64,000 nucleotides of DNA, taken from contig CALQTN020000002.1 in the NCBI GenBank assembly GCA_943333505.2, positions 62,001 through 126,000 on the forward strand, read 5' to 3'. Shown here in pieces: positions 8,404 to 17,718 of the stretch; within the stretch, counting starts at the first letter, position 1, and every line of letters starts with the position of its first letter. This DNA comes from Asaia bogorensis (GTDB taxonomy: Bacteria; Pseudomonadota; Alphaproteobacteria; Acetobacterales; Acetobacteraceae). Made by a program: the position numbers and the translations under genes. Under the pieces are notes generated by a model, which searched no databases, had not been told where the DNA came from, and saw only the letters and a program-made list of their open reading frames with translations.

Positions 8404-9500
8404 CAGTTTGGCTCCGACAAGCCCAGGCTCCGGGCGGTGGCGACAATGCTGCGCCAGGTATCGAGTTGCAGCGGAACCCCGTTTTTCATCCGGTCGGCGC
8501 GGGTGCGGGCTTCGGGTTCGCCAGGGACCAGCACTTCAACGACGCCTTCGGCTATGCGAGACGCCTTGACGTAATCGGCATAGGCGCGCGCCTCGGCGAC
8601 AAAGTTCTGGCTGCCGAAATGATCCGGGTCGAGATAAATCGACAGCATGCCGTTGGTGACCTTGCGGCGCCCCTCGGTTGGGACTGGGCCGGACGTCGCC
8701 CCACCGGTCAGCACGCCGGCGAGGATTTCGCACATGAAGGCCAGACCCGATCCCTTGTGGTCGCCAAAGGCGCGGATTGCCCCTGGTCCGTTGCCGGCGG
8801 CGCGCGGGCCGCCGGGGGTGAGCGGGCCATATAAGGTGGCCGGATCGGTCGAAAGTTTGCCATCAGGCGAAATCAGTGCGCCTTCGGGCAGCGGCTTGCC
8901 ACCATTGGATGCCACCAGCACCTTGCCCTCAGCCACCACCGAGGTCGCAAAATCCAGCAGCAGCGGCGGCTTGCCCGGTTCCATCGGAATGCAAATACAG
9001 ATCGGATTGGTTGAAAACCGCCGATCCACTCCGCCGAATGGCGCCACCAGTTCGCCACCTGCCACATTGACGAAATGGAGCGAAATCAGGCCCGACTTTG
9101 CCGCCCGTTCACCCCAGTCGCCAATCCGCCCGATATGGCCGGCATTGCGCAACGCAATCACCGCCATGCCTTCGGACCGTGCCTTGGCAACCCCGAAATC
9201 GACGGCGAGCGGACCGATGGTCTGGCCAAACCCGAGATTGCCGTCGAGCACGGCGTGGGTCGGGCCTTCACTGATCACCGAAATCACCTGCCCAGCCAGC
9301 ACGTCGCCATCGGCGAGGTTCTGGGCGTAGCGCGGCACCCGGATCACCCCGTGGCTGTCATGCCCGGTGAGGTTGGCCGAGACCAGATGATGGGAGATGC
9401 GTTCGCCTTCATCGCGGCTGGTGCCGGCCTTGGTAAAAATGTCGCCGACGAAGCGGCGTAGGGTTTCGACCGGGATGATGTGGGTGGGGAGGTCGGCCAT
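8403..9500 (-). CDS. Ldh family (malate/lactate/ureidoglycolate-type) oxidoreductase
   Basis: A 365-residue NAD(P)-dependent dehydrogenase of the type-2 malate/L-lactate dehydrogenase family. Recognisable segments are LTGHDSHGVIRVPRYAQN near residue 50, ALRNAGHIGRIGDWGERAA around 120, FSTNPICICIPM, and GDHKGSGLAFMCEILAG near 250. These enzymes oxidise 2-hydroxyacids such as malate, lactate, sulfolactate or ureidoglycolate. The substrate is not decided here. It is the first gene of the minus-strand series that runs down to the thiol dioxygenase. Confidence 0.88.
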   Translation of the reverse strand: MADLPTHIIPVETLRRFVGDIFTKAGTSRDEGERISHHLVSANLTGHDSHGVIRVPRYAQNLADGDVLAGQVISVISEGPTHAVLDGNLGFGQTIGPLAVDFGVAKARSEGMAVIALRNAGHIGRIGDWGERAAKSGLISLHFVNVAGGELVAPFGGVDRRFSTNPICICIPMEPGKPPLLLDFATSVVAEGKVLVASNGGKPLPEGALISPDGKLSTDPATLYGPLTPGGPRAAGNGPGAIRAFGDHKGSGLAFMCEILAGVLTGGATSGPVPTEGRRKVTNGMLSIYLDPDHFGSQNFVAEARAYADYVKASRIAEGVVEVLVPGEPEARTRADRMKNGVPLQLDTWRSIVATARSLGLSEPN

Positions 9501-9519
9501 GGGGCACCGTAGGGTTTGA

Positions 9520-9580
9520 AGTTAGAGCGTGATGACCGTAGGTGAGATCACAGTAAAGTCTGGATCACGCGACCAAACAA
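9520..9580. repeat. dispersed repeat, family B, single unit
   Basis: A unit beginning TTAGAGCGTGATGACCGTAG and ending in GGATCACGCGACCAAACAAAG. It matches the 62-bp units at 45661-45782 and those at 54271 and 59500. It runs without a gap into the family A element that follows. Confidence 0.8.
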
Positions 9581-9716
9581 AGAAGCAAAAAAACTTCAAC
9601 ACTCTGGTGCCTTTGGCTTGGGACCCCGGAGGGACCCGAGCCAAAGGCACCAGAGTCATCAAAAAGTTTTTTTGTTTTTTTTGTTCGCAGAAAGAACTGC
9701 TTCCTTAGACAACCTT
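9581..9716. repeat. composite palindromic element, family A (probable bidirectional terminator)
   Basis: A central perfect 18-bp stem (9601-9618 with 9639-9656, core CTGGTGCCTTTGGCT) is flanked by AAAAAAACTTC on the left and GAAAGAACTGC preceded by long T runs on the right. The same layout recurs at 20286, 38556 and 58018. It lies between two minus-strand genes and overlaps the end of the ABC ATPase gene. Confidence 0.8.
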
Positions 9717-10802
9717 CCCGCTAGCATCTTCAATAAGATGCATATTATTCATGTCAGCCGCCAGGCCCAAAGTCTGCCGCGGTGCTGCGGTCGTATTGGG
9801 ATCGACGCGGGCAATCACCGCCGCGCCATCGATGAAGAAATGCACCAGGGTTTCCATGCCCATCGGCTCCACGACATCAACCAGCGCGTCCATCCGGATC
9901 ACCCCAGGTTTTTCGACGTCGTGCACTTCCGTCAGGTGTTCCGGTCGGAGCCCGAGGGTCATCGCCTTGCCAGTGAACGGGGCATAGCGATCAACCCGCG
10001 CCGGCGGCACCGCGAGGCGGGTGCCATTGGCAAGGATCACTGCAAGTCCGCCGTCATTGACCACCCGCACCGGCAGGAAGTTCATTGCCGGGGAGCCGAT
10101 GAAGCCGGCAACGAAGCGGGTTGCCGGATGATGATACAATTCCTGCGGCGGTCCGACCTGTTCGATAATGCCGTGGTTCATCACGACCACTCGATCGGCG
10201 AGCGTCATGGCCTCGATCTGGTCATGGGTCACGTAGACTGTGGTGGTCGGGACGAGCTGGTGGACCTTCTTGATCTCGGTGCGCATCTGCACGCGCAGTT
10301 TCGCGTCGAGGTTCGAGAGCGGTTCGTCGAACAGGAACACTTTCGGGTTGCGCACGATGGCGCGGCCCATGGCGACGCGCTGGCGCTGGCCGCCGGACAG
10401 GGCTTTGGGCTTGCGTTCGAGCAGCATGGCGATGTCGAGCATCTTCGCGGCCTCATCCACCCGGCGCTTGATCTCGTCCTTGGGGAATTTGCGCAGCTTG
10501 AGGCCAAACGCCATGTTGTCGAACACCGACATGTGCGGATAGAGCGCATAGTTCTGGAACACCATCGCGATGTCACGGTCGCGCGGGGGGACGTCGTTCA
10601 CGACGTTGCCGCCAATCCAGACTTCGCCGCTGCTGATTTCTTCGAGCCCTGCGATCATGCGCAACGTGGTGGACTTGCCACAGCCGGACGGGCCAACCAG
10701 CACGACGAATTCATTATCCGCTATTTCGAGGTCGATCCCCTTTACCGCCTGCACGCCGCCTTCGTACTCTTTCACAACTTTGCGGATCGAAACCTGCGAC
10801 AT
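9705..10802 (-). CDS. ugpC: ABC transporter ATP-binding protein, UgpC/MsmK type
   Basis: A 365-residue ATPase energising the sugar-type importer encoded just upstream. Visible parts are Walker [10 protein letters not shown] near residue 40, signature [17 protein letters not shown], Walker [13 protein letters not shown], switch histidine in VYVTHDQ, and a C-terminal TOBE-like region ([10 protein letters not shown]). The start was set at ATG 10802 ([16 protein letters not shown]); the longer frame adds 33 unlikely residues. The two permease genes and solute-binding protein lie upstream with overlaps or 5-bp gaps, forming one operon. Substrate is not determined; CUT1 systems usually carry oligosaccharides or polyols. 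Confidence 0.92.
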   Translation of the reverse strand: MSQVSIRKVVKEYEGGVQAVKGIDLEIADNEFVVLVGPSGCGKSTTLRMIAGLEEISSGEVWIGGNVVNDVPPRDRDIAMVFQNYALYPHMSVFDNMAFGLKLRKFPKDEIKRRVDEAAKMLDIAMLLERKPKALSGGQRQRVAMGRAIVRNPKVFLFDEPLSNLDAKLRVQMRTEIKKVHQLVPTTTVYVTHDQIEAMTLADRVVVMNHGIIEQVGPPQELYHHPATRFVAGFIGSPAMNFLPVRVVNDGGLAVILANGTRLAVPPARVDRYAPFTGKAMTLGLRPEHLTEVHDVEKPGVIRMDALVDVVEPMGMETLVHFFIDGAAVIARVDPNTTAAPRQTLGLAADMNNMHLIEDASGKVV

Positions 10803-10807
10803 GCCGT

Positions 10808-11704
10808 CTATCCCTTTGTTGAGCCGGCTGTTAGCCCGGCCACGTAGTAGTCCATGAGGAACGTATAGATGATGATTGGCGGAGCGGCGGCCATGACGCA
10901 AGCGGCCATGATCATGCCCCAGGCAAAAACGTCGCCGCGAATAAGCTCGCGCACGATGCCCACCGTCAATGTTGCCTGATCAGCACTGTAGAGATAGGCG
11001 AGTGGATACAAAAACGCCCCCCAGGCGACGGTGAAGGCGAAGATGGTGGCAGCGATGATGCCTGGCAGCGCCACCGGGATGAAGATCAGCAACAGGATCT
11101 GCGGATAGCTGGCGCCATCGATCAGGGCTGCTTCGTCGAGTTCCCGAGGGATCGAACTGAAATAGCCGATCATGATCCAGGTGCAGAATGGCACCGCGAG
11201 CGTCGGGAAGAGCAGCACCAGCACCCAGGTATTGTTGATCAGCCCAAGGCTGCCGACAATCTGGAACAGCGGAATGAACAGCAGCGATGGTGGTACCAGA
11301 TAGGTCAGGAACACCCCGGTCGAGATCACATTGCTGCCCTTGAAGCCCATGCGCGACAGGCTGAAGGCGGCCAGGATGGAGATGAACATGCTGATCAGCA
11401 CCACCATCGCGGTCACCCAGATCGAATTCCAGAAGTAGCGCTGAAACTGCTCATTGGTGGCGAGCGTGATGAAATTTTCCATCGTCGGATTTTGGACAAT
11501 CCACGGATTGCCCTGCTGGGCGGAAATTTCCACTGACGACTTCAGGCTGGTCATGATCATGTAGAAAGGCGGCGTCAGGAAGATCACCACGAAGATGCTC
11601 AACGCAGTGTAGCTGGCGCGCATCGACCAGCGATGCTGGTTGGCCAGACTGCCAACCTTTGGCTTAGGTGCCGACGCGCCGACGGTGGCGGTGGTGCTGC
11701 TCAT
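10808..11704 (-). CDS. CUT1-type ABC transporter permease (MalG-like)
   Basis: A 298-residue inner-membrane permease with six hydrophobic segments. The first is [20 protein letters not shown]. The cytoplasmic coupling loop EAA motif is [20 protein letters not shown] near residue 200. It pairs with the permease encoded immediately upstream (4-bp overlap) to form the translocation pore of the importer. The final residues overlap nothing, and 5 bp separate it from the ATPase gene. Confidence 0.9.
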   Translation of the reverse strand: MSSTTATVGASAPKPKVGSLANQHRWSMRASYTALSIFVVIFLTPPFYMIMTSLKSSVEISAQQGNPWIVQNPTMENFITLATNEQFQRYFWNSIWVTAMVVLISMFISILAAFSLSRMGFKGSNVISTGVFLTYLVPPSLLFIPLFQIVGSLGLINNTWVLVLLFPTLAVPFCTWIMIGYFSSIPRELDEAALIDGASYPQILLLIFIPVALPGIIAATIFAFTVAWGAFLYPLAYLYSADQATLTVGIVRELIRGDVFAWGMIMAACVMAAAPPIIIYTFLMDYYVAGLTAGSTKG

Positions 11705-12633
11705 GCCGCGACTTCCTTGTTACGCTTCAGCACATCGCGCAGCACGAAGAAGGCCAGCGTTGCCAGGATTGGGAACATGAACAGGCTGACTGCTGCGCCG
11801 CGTGGAATGTTGCCGGACTGGATGCCGACAGTGAAGGCGTAGGTTGCAAACAAATGGGTGCTGTCCTGAGGGCCGCCATTGGTCAGAATGCGCACGATGT
11901 CGAAGTCGGCAAAAGTGACAATCAGACTGTAGAGCACGGTGATCAGGATGATGTTGCGCATCATCGGCAGCGTAATGAAGATCAAACGCTGCCAGGCGCC
12001 GGCGCCATCGATGGCGGCTGCCTCGTAGAGCTGCTCCGGCACCGATTTCAGCGCCGCCAGATACATGATCATGAAGAACGGCGCACCGAACCATGTATTG
12101 ACCGCGATGACCGAAAGCCGCGCGTTCCAGGTGGTGCCGAGGAAGGGAATGGGGTCGAAGCCCATCCATTCCAGGGTCCAGTTGAAGGCGGAATACGAGG
12201 GATCGAACAGCCACCACCAGGTTAGTGTGGAAAGCGATAGCGGGATGACCCAGGGCACCAGCAGAAGGCCGCGCCAGATGCGCTGGTTCTTGCCGCGGAT
12301 GTTGTGCATCAGATGGGCGAGGATGAAGCCAAGCGTTGCCTTGGCGATCACCGCAGTGACGGCGAACAGGCAGGACTGGAACACCACCAAATGAAATGAT
12401 TGCTGGCCGAGGAGGAAGGTAAAATTGTTCAGACCGACAAAATTATTCATTTTGCGATCGAGCATGCTGAGGAAGACCGCATAGAGCGTCGGGTAGATCT
12501 TCAGGCAGACGATCAACGCGATCAACGGCAGGCACAGCATGAGGGCTGCTGTCGAACGACGCCGTGCGAGCATTTTCAGGCTGCCGGTGTTGCGCGGCGC
12601 AGGCGAAATGGACGGCTGTGCGCCGTCCACCAT
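11701..12633 (-). CDS. CUT1-type ABC transporter permease (MalF/UgpA-like)
   Basis: About 310 residues. Six hydrophobic segments begin at LMLCLPLIALIVCLKIYPTL. The EAA coupling loop is QLYEAAAIDGAGAWQRLIFI. Start taken as ATG 12633 (MVDGAQPSISPAP); the open frame extends upstream to 12741 but would read through the hairpin at 12726-12758. It forms the pore with the neighbouring permease. The gap to the upstream solute-binding gene holds a strong hairpin that would lower expression relative to the binding protein. Confidence 0.88.
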   Translation of the reverse strand: MVDGAQPSISPAPRNTGSLKMLARRRSTAALMLCLPLIALIVCLKIYPTLYAVFLSMLDRKMNNFVGLNNFTFLLGQQSFHLVVFQSCLFAVTAVIAKATLGFILAHLMHNIRGKNQRIWRGLLLVPWVIPLSLSTLTWWWLFDPSYSAFNWTLEWMGFDPIPFLGTTWNARLSVIAVNTWFGAPFFMIMYLAALKSVPEQLYEAAAIDGAGAWQRLIFITLPMMRNIILITVLYSLIVTFADFDIVRILTNGGPQDSTHLFATYAFTVGIQSGNIPRGAAVSLFMFPILATLAFFVLRDVLKRNKEVAA

Positions 12634-12725
12634 GATACTGCCATCTGCCAATTGACGTCTCCTGCACGGCAAGGGGGGGGATAACCGACCCGCATGGCCG
12701 GTCAGTCTTGATGCAATCAGCAAAC

Positions 12726-12758
12726 TTCTTTGGCGCGGCAAGATGCCGCGCCAAAGAA
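12726..12758 (-). terminator. 14-bp perfect hairpin between solute-binding and permease genes
   Basis: Arms 12726-12739 (TTCTTTGGCGCGGC) and 12745-12758 are perfect inverted repeats around a 5-base loop. It sits 15 bases past the stop of the solute-binding protein gene and about 90 bases before the permease start. It lacks a U tract, so partial termination or 3' protection of the binding-protein mRNA is likelier than full termination. Confidence 0.75.
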
Positions 12759-12773
12759 TCTATTCGCTAAAGG

Positions 12774-14111
12774 TCAGAGAAAGCCTTCGAGTTCGCGCTG
12801 GCCCCAGGTCAACACCTGTTCGACGGTTTCACCGGCTTTCAGCTTCGCCATCATCGTCGGCGTGGTGCCACGGTTATAAATCTGCACCGCAATTTCCGCC
12901 GGCGCCGGCATGTGGGCAAGATGGCTGACCCCATTATGCTGCTTGCGCACCGGGTAGTGGAAGACCGAGCCTTCCGGCGGGCCGATTTTGTCCCACACAT
13001 TCGATTCGGACATTTTCTCGTACGGCGGCAGATCATAGCCAAGTACGGCGGCGCTGCGGGCATCGACATTGTCGGCCTGCATCAGGAACTCGGCCAGTTC
13101 CTTGGCGGCAGTCTTGTTTTTGGCGAATTTCCAGACCGCCCAGAAATTCATGCTGTGCGGCATGAAGCGCCCCTTCGGGCCAGCCGGCGCCGGGAAATGC
13201 CAGGTATCGGCGGCAACGGCAGGGGCGTCACGCAAGGCCACCGCCCAGGCCGATGGCGGGTTCCAGATGAAGCCCGCCTTGCCGGAGATCAGCGCGCGGT
13301 TATTGGACGAGTCGTCCCAGCTCTGCGCGTCTGCCGGCAGGAATTTCACCAGCTTCTGACAATATTCCATTGCCTCACGCATCGCCGCCGACCTGATCTG
13401 GATCTTGCCGTTCACATCAACCATCTCGGCGCCGAACGCGGCGAGGATGGAACCGGCGGTGTCAACGTTGTCGGCGCTGGTGCCAAGGCCGATGCCGAAC
13501 GGGGTGGCAGTCTTGCTCATCGCTTCGGCCATCTTCAGCATCGCGTCCATCGTCCAGGCCTTGCCTTCGGGCGTTTCAGTGGTGCTGCCGGGCGGATACA
13601 TTTTCAGCGGATCGAAGCCAGCGGCGCGCATCGCCGAAATCCGGCCGACCGGGCCCTTGTTCTGGGTGCCCCAGCTTGAGGGGATGGCAACCCATTTGCC
13701 CTTCTTTTTGCCGAGGTAGTTCGACACTGCGTTGGCTGCGCCATATTTGGCGACCAGACGGCCAACGACATCATCGACTTCTTCGAGCTTGTCGGCGTGG
13801 TCGGGCACGCTCCAGTTCGCGATGGTGATCATGTCGTGGCCACTGCGGGCCTGGGCTTCGGCGTTGATCGTCAGCAGGGTCTGATTGCCCTGCGAGGTAA
13901 TGAAATCGGCCTTGACCTCGACCTTATTCTTATCAGCGAAAACCGCGATCTGCTTTTTCAGTTCGGCGTTGCCGGCCGGGACCCAGTGATCCCAGAAAAA
14001 CGCTGACACCACCCCGGCAGCGCCGGCGGTTCGGATATGTACCCAGGGCAACACCGAGGCAGCGGCACCAAATTTGAGGATTTTACGACGGGTCGCGGCG
14101 GACTTGGTCAT
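12774..14111 (-). CDS. extracellular solute-binding protein of the CUT1 importer
   Basis: A 445-residue family 1 type binding protein. The start ATG 14111 (MTKSAATRRKILKFGAAAS) is preceded by AAGGAG, and its N-terminus is a twin-arginine signal (TRRKILKFG) ending near TAGAAG. The mature part has family features such as VVSAFFWDHWVPAGN, HDMITIANWSVPDHAD, and GKAGFIWNPPSAWAVAL. It works in the periplasm, handing a substrate to the permeases encoded downstream. The 120-bp gap before it may hold the operon promoter. pcaB lies immediately upstream on the same strand, so the ligand could be an aromatic-acid precursor, but this is only inference. Confidence 0.88.
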   Translation of the reverse strand: MTKSAATRRKILKFGAAASVLPWVHIRTAGAAGVVSAFFWDHWVPAGNAELKKQIAVFADKNKVEVKADFITSQGNQTLLTINAEAQARSGHDMITIANWSVPDHADKLEEVDDVVGRLVAKYGAANAVSNYLGKKKGKWVAIPSSWGTQNKGPVGRISAMRAAGFDPLKMYPPGSTTETPEGKAWTMDAMLKMAEAMSKTATPFGIGLGTSADNVDTAGSILAAFGAEMVDVNGKIQIRSAAMREAMEYCQKLVKFLPADAQSWDDSSNNRALISGKAGFIWNPPSAWAVALRDAPAVAADTWHFPAPAGPKGRFMPHSMNFWAVWKFAKNKTAAKELAEFLMQADNVDARSAAVLGYDLPPYEKMSESNVWDKIGPPEGSVFHYPVRKQHNGVSHLAHMPAPAEIAVQIYNRGTTPTMMAKLKAGETVEQVLTWGQRELEGFL

Positions 14112-14232
14112 AAGCGAAAACTCCTTGGCGCGGTGGGTTGGGCCCCAACGCATTGATAACTTGGACGCAGCGGCCTTTGCGGCCTTATTGCCTGGAGACA
14201 TTAAACGGATCGCACCGGAAAACGCAATGCAG

Positions 14233-15582
14233 TCATGAACGATTTATAGCCGCCAGCACCTGGTTAATGAATGTTTCCGCACTGCCGAGATAGGCCGCCG
14301 GATCGGTCAGGCGCGCAATGGCATCGGCATCGAGACGCGTGGCGACCTCGGGTTCCAGCGCGAGTGCGGCCGCGAGGGTGATACGTTCGGCAAGCGCGCG
14401 GTCGCAGGCATGCTTGACCACGTGATGGGCGTCTTCCCGGCCCAGCACCGGGGCGAGACCCATCATTACCGCTTCGGCGACAATCAATCCACCGGTGACA
14501 TCCAGGTTCTGTCGCATCCGCGCGGTGTCGACCACCATGCCTTCCGCGATTGCGCGCGCATGCAGGATCGCGCCATGGGTCAGCACGAAGGCTTGCGGCA
14601 GAGCCAGCATTTCCGCCTGCCACGGCCCGGTGGCGCGTTCATGATCTTGCACCATGGCGCCTTGCATCACCGGCACCAGCGCCTGGACCTGGCGGGCGGC
14701 GGCGAGGATGTATTCCGAGGCGATCGGGTTACGCTTTTGCGGCATCGTCGAAGACTGGCCGCGCCCGGCAACATAGGGTTCCGACATCTCGGCGATTTCT
14801 GTTTGCGCCAGCAGGATCACGTCGGTGGCGATCTTGGCGAGGCTGCCGCAGATCAGGCCCAACACGCCCACCGCTTCGGCCATGCCATCGCGTGAGACGT
14901 GCCAGGGCGCGAGCGGCACAGCGAGGTTGAGTTCATTGGCAAGACCCGCGATCACCGCCGGACCTTCGGCGCCGAGGGATGCCAGGGTGCCGGCAGCGCC
15001 GCCGAACTGCAGGCGTTCGATGCGTGGTCGCAATTGTTCGATACGTTGCAGGTGATCCAGCAATGGCATTAGCCAGATCGCGCATTTCAAGCCGAACGTC
15101 ACCGGCAGGGCGTGCTGCAAATGGGTGCGCCCGGCCATCACGGTGGCGCGATGGGTGTCGGCCTGGACCGCCAGGGCCGTAATGATTGCGCGCAGATCTG
15201 CCGAGATCAGATCGTAGCCGGTGCGAATTTGCAGCACCGTGGCGCTGTCCATGATGTCCTGGGTGGTGGCCCCCCAATGGGTCCAGGCACCGGCATCGCC
15301 GGCCGCGCGTGACAGGCCCCTGACCACACCAACCACCGGGTAGCCGACATTGCGCACGCTCGCGGCAAGTTCGGCGGCATCGAGGTTTTCCACCCGCGCG
15401 GCCGCGGTGATCGCGGCGCCGGCCTCGGCCGGGATCATCCCCATGCGGGACTGCACCCGGGCGAGGGCTGCTTCGACATCCAGCATCGCCTGGAACCAGG
15501 CACTGTCATCGAAGACCGCGCGCATGGCGTCCGAGCCGTAAAGCGTGCCCATCGCAAAACTATCGCCAACGAATACTGCCAT
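14233..15582 (-). CDS. pcaB: 3-carboxy-cis,cis-muconate cycloisomerase
   Basis: A 449-residue member of the fumarase/aspartase superfamily with the signature GQSSTMPQKRNPIASE near residue 280 and TTQDIMDSATVLQ near 105. Placement directly after pcaH and pcaG supports the protocatechuate-branch enzyme that lactonises carboxymuconate, rather than adenylosuccinate or argininosuccinate lyase. It acts in the cytoplasm. pcaC, pcaD and the regulators of the pathway are not in this window. The start ATG 15582 lacks a strong ribosome binding site; an internal ATG 30 bases later is possible. Confidence 0.88.
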   Translation of the reverse strand: MAVFVGDSFAMGTLYGSDAMRAVFDDSAWFQAMLDVEAALARVQSRMGMIPAEAGAAITAAARVENLDAAELAASVRNVGYPVVGVVRGLSRAAGDAGAWTHWGATTQDIMDSATVLQIRTGYDLISADLRAIITALAVQADTHRATVMAGRTHLQHALPVTFGLKCAIWLMPLLDHLQRIEQLRPRIERLQFGGAAGTLASLGAEGPAVIAGLANELNLAVPLAPWHVSRDGMAEAVGVLGLICGSLAKIATDVILLAQTEIAEMSEPYVAGRGQSSTMPQKRNPIASEYILAAARQVQALVPVMQGAMVQDHERATGPWQAEMLALPQAFVLTHGAILHARAIAEGMVVDTARMRQNLDVTGGLIVAEAVMMGLAPVLGREDAHHVVKHACDRALAERITLAAALALEPEVATRLDADAIARLTDPAAYLGSAETFINQVLAAINRS

Positions 15583-15603
15583 TTTGGGGGTCTGCTCTCT
15601 TGT

Positions 15604-16125
15604 TTAGATGTCGATAAACACGGTTTCGCCTGCGCCTTGCAAAACCATGTCGAAACGCCATTCCTTGCCGTCCGCAGCTGTCGCGATCAACGTCGCGCGC
15701 CGGGCCGGATCATCGACCAAATTCAGGAGCGGATCGGCATCGTTGCGCGGATCGCCGGCGAAATAGGCGCGTGTGCAGAGCCGGGTCAGGATGCCGCGCG
15801 CGAAAATTGTGATGGCGAAATGCGGCGCCTGCTGGGTGTTGCCGCGCCCCGGCAGCGGGCCGGGCCGGATGGTGGTGAAGCGATACACGCCTTGCGCATC
15901 GGTGCGGGCGCGGCCCCAGCCGGGGAAGGTGTTATCGGCTTGGGGGCTTGCCTGCCACAATTCGATCGCGGCATCGGCGACCGGGTCGCCATTGCCGTCA
16001 CGAAGCGAGCCGGTCAACATCACCTGTTCGCCCTGGGCACCGAAGCGGGTGAGGTCGGCCTGTTCGGCATGTTCCAGCAGATGCCAGTAGGGGCCGATGG
16101 TCTGAAAGGCGGTGGCGGCGGTCAT
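15604..16125 (-). CDS. pcaG: protocatechuate 3,4-dioxygenase, alpha subunit
   Basis: A 173-residue intradiol dioxygenase alpha chain. Typical parts are FQTIGPYWHLL at the N-terminus, a DGNGDPVADAAIELWQA strand, and RFTTIRPGPLPGRG followed by APHFAITIFARGILTRL. As usual for alpha subunits, the full set of iron ligands is missing; the active site is contributed mainly by the beta chain. The gene starts 3 bp after pcaH and is followed by pcaB. Together these convert protocatechuate to carboxymuconolactone. Confidence 0.92.
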   Translation of the reverse strand: MTAATAFQTIGPYWHLLEHAEQADLTRFGAQGEQVMLTGSLRDGNGDPVADAAIELWQASPQADNTFPGWGRARTDAQGVYRFTTIRPGPLPGRGNTQQAPHFAITIFARGILTRLCTRAYFAGDPRNDADPLLNLVDDPARRATLIATAADGKEWRFDMVLQGAGETVFIDI

Positions 16126-16128
16126 CGT

Positions 16129-16821
16129 TCAGCCCTCCATCGGCGTGGCAAGCCGGCCACGCAGCACCACGTCGAACCGGTAGCCGAGCGCGTAATCCTG
16201 ACGGGTGACGTCGAGGTCGAAGGTCGAGACCAGCCGGTCACGTGCGGCAGGATCGGGCACGGTGTGGAAGATCGGGTCGAGCGCCAGCAGCGGGTCGCCG
16301 GGGAAATACATCTGGGTGATCAGCCGCGTCGCAAAGCCAGCGCCGAACAGCGAATAGTGAATATGGTTGGGCCGCCAGGCATTGGCGTGGTTGCCCCAGG
16401 GATAGGCGCCGGGTTTGATGGTGAGGTATTGATACCAGCCATCCGAATCGGTGAAAACGCGGCCTTCGCCGGAGAAGTTGGGATCGAGCGGGGCATCATG
16501 GCTGTCGCCGGGGTGGTTGTAGCGCCCGGCGGCGTTGGCTTGCCACACCTCAATCATCGTGTTGGGCACTGCGCGGCCGTCTTCGTCGGTGACCTGTCCG
16601 CGCACGATGATGCGTTCGCCCATCACGCCCGATGCGGTCAGGTCAGCGATTGGCGGGAAATGTTTGGGGTGGAATTGCGGGCCTGTAGTTTCGGTAACGG
16701 TATGGGCCCAGTCGAGCAATGGCTGCTTCGGATGGCGGGCGCCGGTCGACCGATATTGCGGTGAATTATTATCCGGCTGGCTGCCGGGGGCGGCTGGCCG
16801 GAAGGGGATCGGATCGTTCAT
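16129..16821 (-). CDS. pcaH: protocatechuate 3,4-dioxygenase, beta subunit
   Basis: About 230 residues from ATG 16821 (MNDPIPFRPAAPG), which is preceded by GAGGAG; the longer frame adds unlikely residues that overlap dgoK. The beta-chain iron ligands are visible: Tyr in NAAGRYNHPGDSHD, Tyr in IKPGAYPWGNH, and the two His in WRPNHIHYSLFG. It opens the ring of protocatechuate between the hydroxyls using Fe(III). It forms a complex with PcaG, encoded 3 bp downstream. Confidence 0.95.
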   Translation of the reverse strand: MNDPIPFRPAAPGSQPDNNSPQYRSTGARHPKQPLLDWAHTVTETTGPQFHPKHFPPIADLTASGVMGERIIVRGQVTDEDGRAVPNTMIEVWQANAAGRYNHPGDSHDAPLDPNFSGEGRVFTDSDGWYQYLTIKPGAYPWGNHANAWRPNHIHYSLFGAGFATRLITQMYFPGDPLLALDPIFHTVPDPAARDRLVSTFDLDVTRQDYALGYRFDVVLRGRLATPMEG

Positions 16822-16831
16822 GCGTCGCTCC

Positions 16832-17713
16832 TCAGGCTGTCCAGTGTGCAGCGTGGCCGATCCGCGCCAGGCCGTGGGCTGCCGCATCTTCGTCAAGCAC
16901 GCGTGCACGCGCACCACATGCGGCAATTGTCGCGGCGTAAAGGGCGCAAAGCGGTGCGGCGCCGATCAAATGAACGTTCATGCCGGGCAGCAAGGCCGCG
17001 CGCACTTCATGGCCGATCAGCAGGCCGGATAAATAGGATGCGGTCTGGTTTGAGCCGAGCTCGCCGAACAAAGCGAGGCTGCGCACCCCGAATAATTGAT
17101 GCAGCAAATGCCCGCCATCGGCCGATCTTGCGACGCCGCGCGCGAAGGCGGCGGCATCATGCGGGGCGTCATCCATCATCCGGCCCAGTATGGTGCCGCC
17201 GCGCAAAGCTGCGAAGGCTTCGCCGCTGAAATAGGTGCGGAACGATACGATCCGGCCGCCCTCGGTCTGTGCCCATTTGGAGTGGCTGCCGGGCAGGCAG
17301 ATCAATCCGCTGCTGCCGATTTGGTCGATTGCCCCAATGATCTGGGTTTCCTCGCCGCGCATCACCTCGGGCGTGCCCGCCTCGTCACGATCAGACAGGC
17401 CGGGGACCAGCAAAATTTCGGCGCCAGCGAAGGGAATTTTGGTCAATGCCGCGCCGATTGCGGCGGCGTTGGTGGGGCAGGGCAGATAGGGCGCTTCGAG
17501 CCAGCCCTGGCGGCTGCCGACCATGCCGGACAGTAGGACCCGGGTTTCGCCATCGGCCAGCCAGTCGCCGATGATTGTTCGCAACACATTGGGAAAATCG
17601 CCAGGGGCGACCTGCAATACGCCGGATGGCGCCGAGGCGCGGGCGATAATCTGCCCGGCCTCGGTCATCCGATAGGCGCGTAGGGACGTGGTGCCCCAAT
17701 CGACGCCAATCAT
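16832..17713 (-). CDS. dgoK: 2-dehydro-3-deoxygalactonokinase-like protein
   Basis: A 293-residue protein of the DgoK family: N-terminal phosphate loop MIGVDWGTTSLRAYR, an LLSGMVGSRQGWLEAPY segment, and CLPGSHSKWAQ. DgoK phosphorylates 2-keto-3-deoxy-galactonate in galactonate breakdown. No dgoA aldolase or dgoD dehydratase is adjacent; instead it sits between a DUF35 protein and pcaH with gaps of 5 and 10 bp, so it is co-transcribed with the aromatic genes. Whether the substrate is still a sugar acid is open. Confidence 0.88.
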   Translation of the reverse strand: MIGVDWGTTSLRAYRMTEAGQIIARASAPSGVLQVAPGDFPNVLRTIIGDWLADGETRVLLSGMVGSRQGWLEAPYLPCPTNAAAIGAALTKIPFAGAEILLVPGLSDRDEAGTPEVMRGEETQIIGAIDQIGSSGLICLPGSHSKWAQTEGGRIVSFRTYFSGEAFAALRGGTILGRMMDDAPHDAAAFARGVARSADGGHLLHQLFGVRSLALFGELGSNQTASYLSGLLIGHEVRAALLPGMNVHLIGAAPLCALYAATIAACGARARVLDEDAAAHGLARIGHAAHWTA

Positions 17714-17718
17714 AAAAG

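Noticed and set aside
9618-10847. Plus-strand 409-codon frame opposite the ABC ATPase
   Set aside because: The minus-strand ATPase has all ABC motifs; the plus frame is an antisense artefact that also crosses a repeat.
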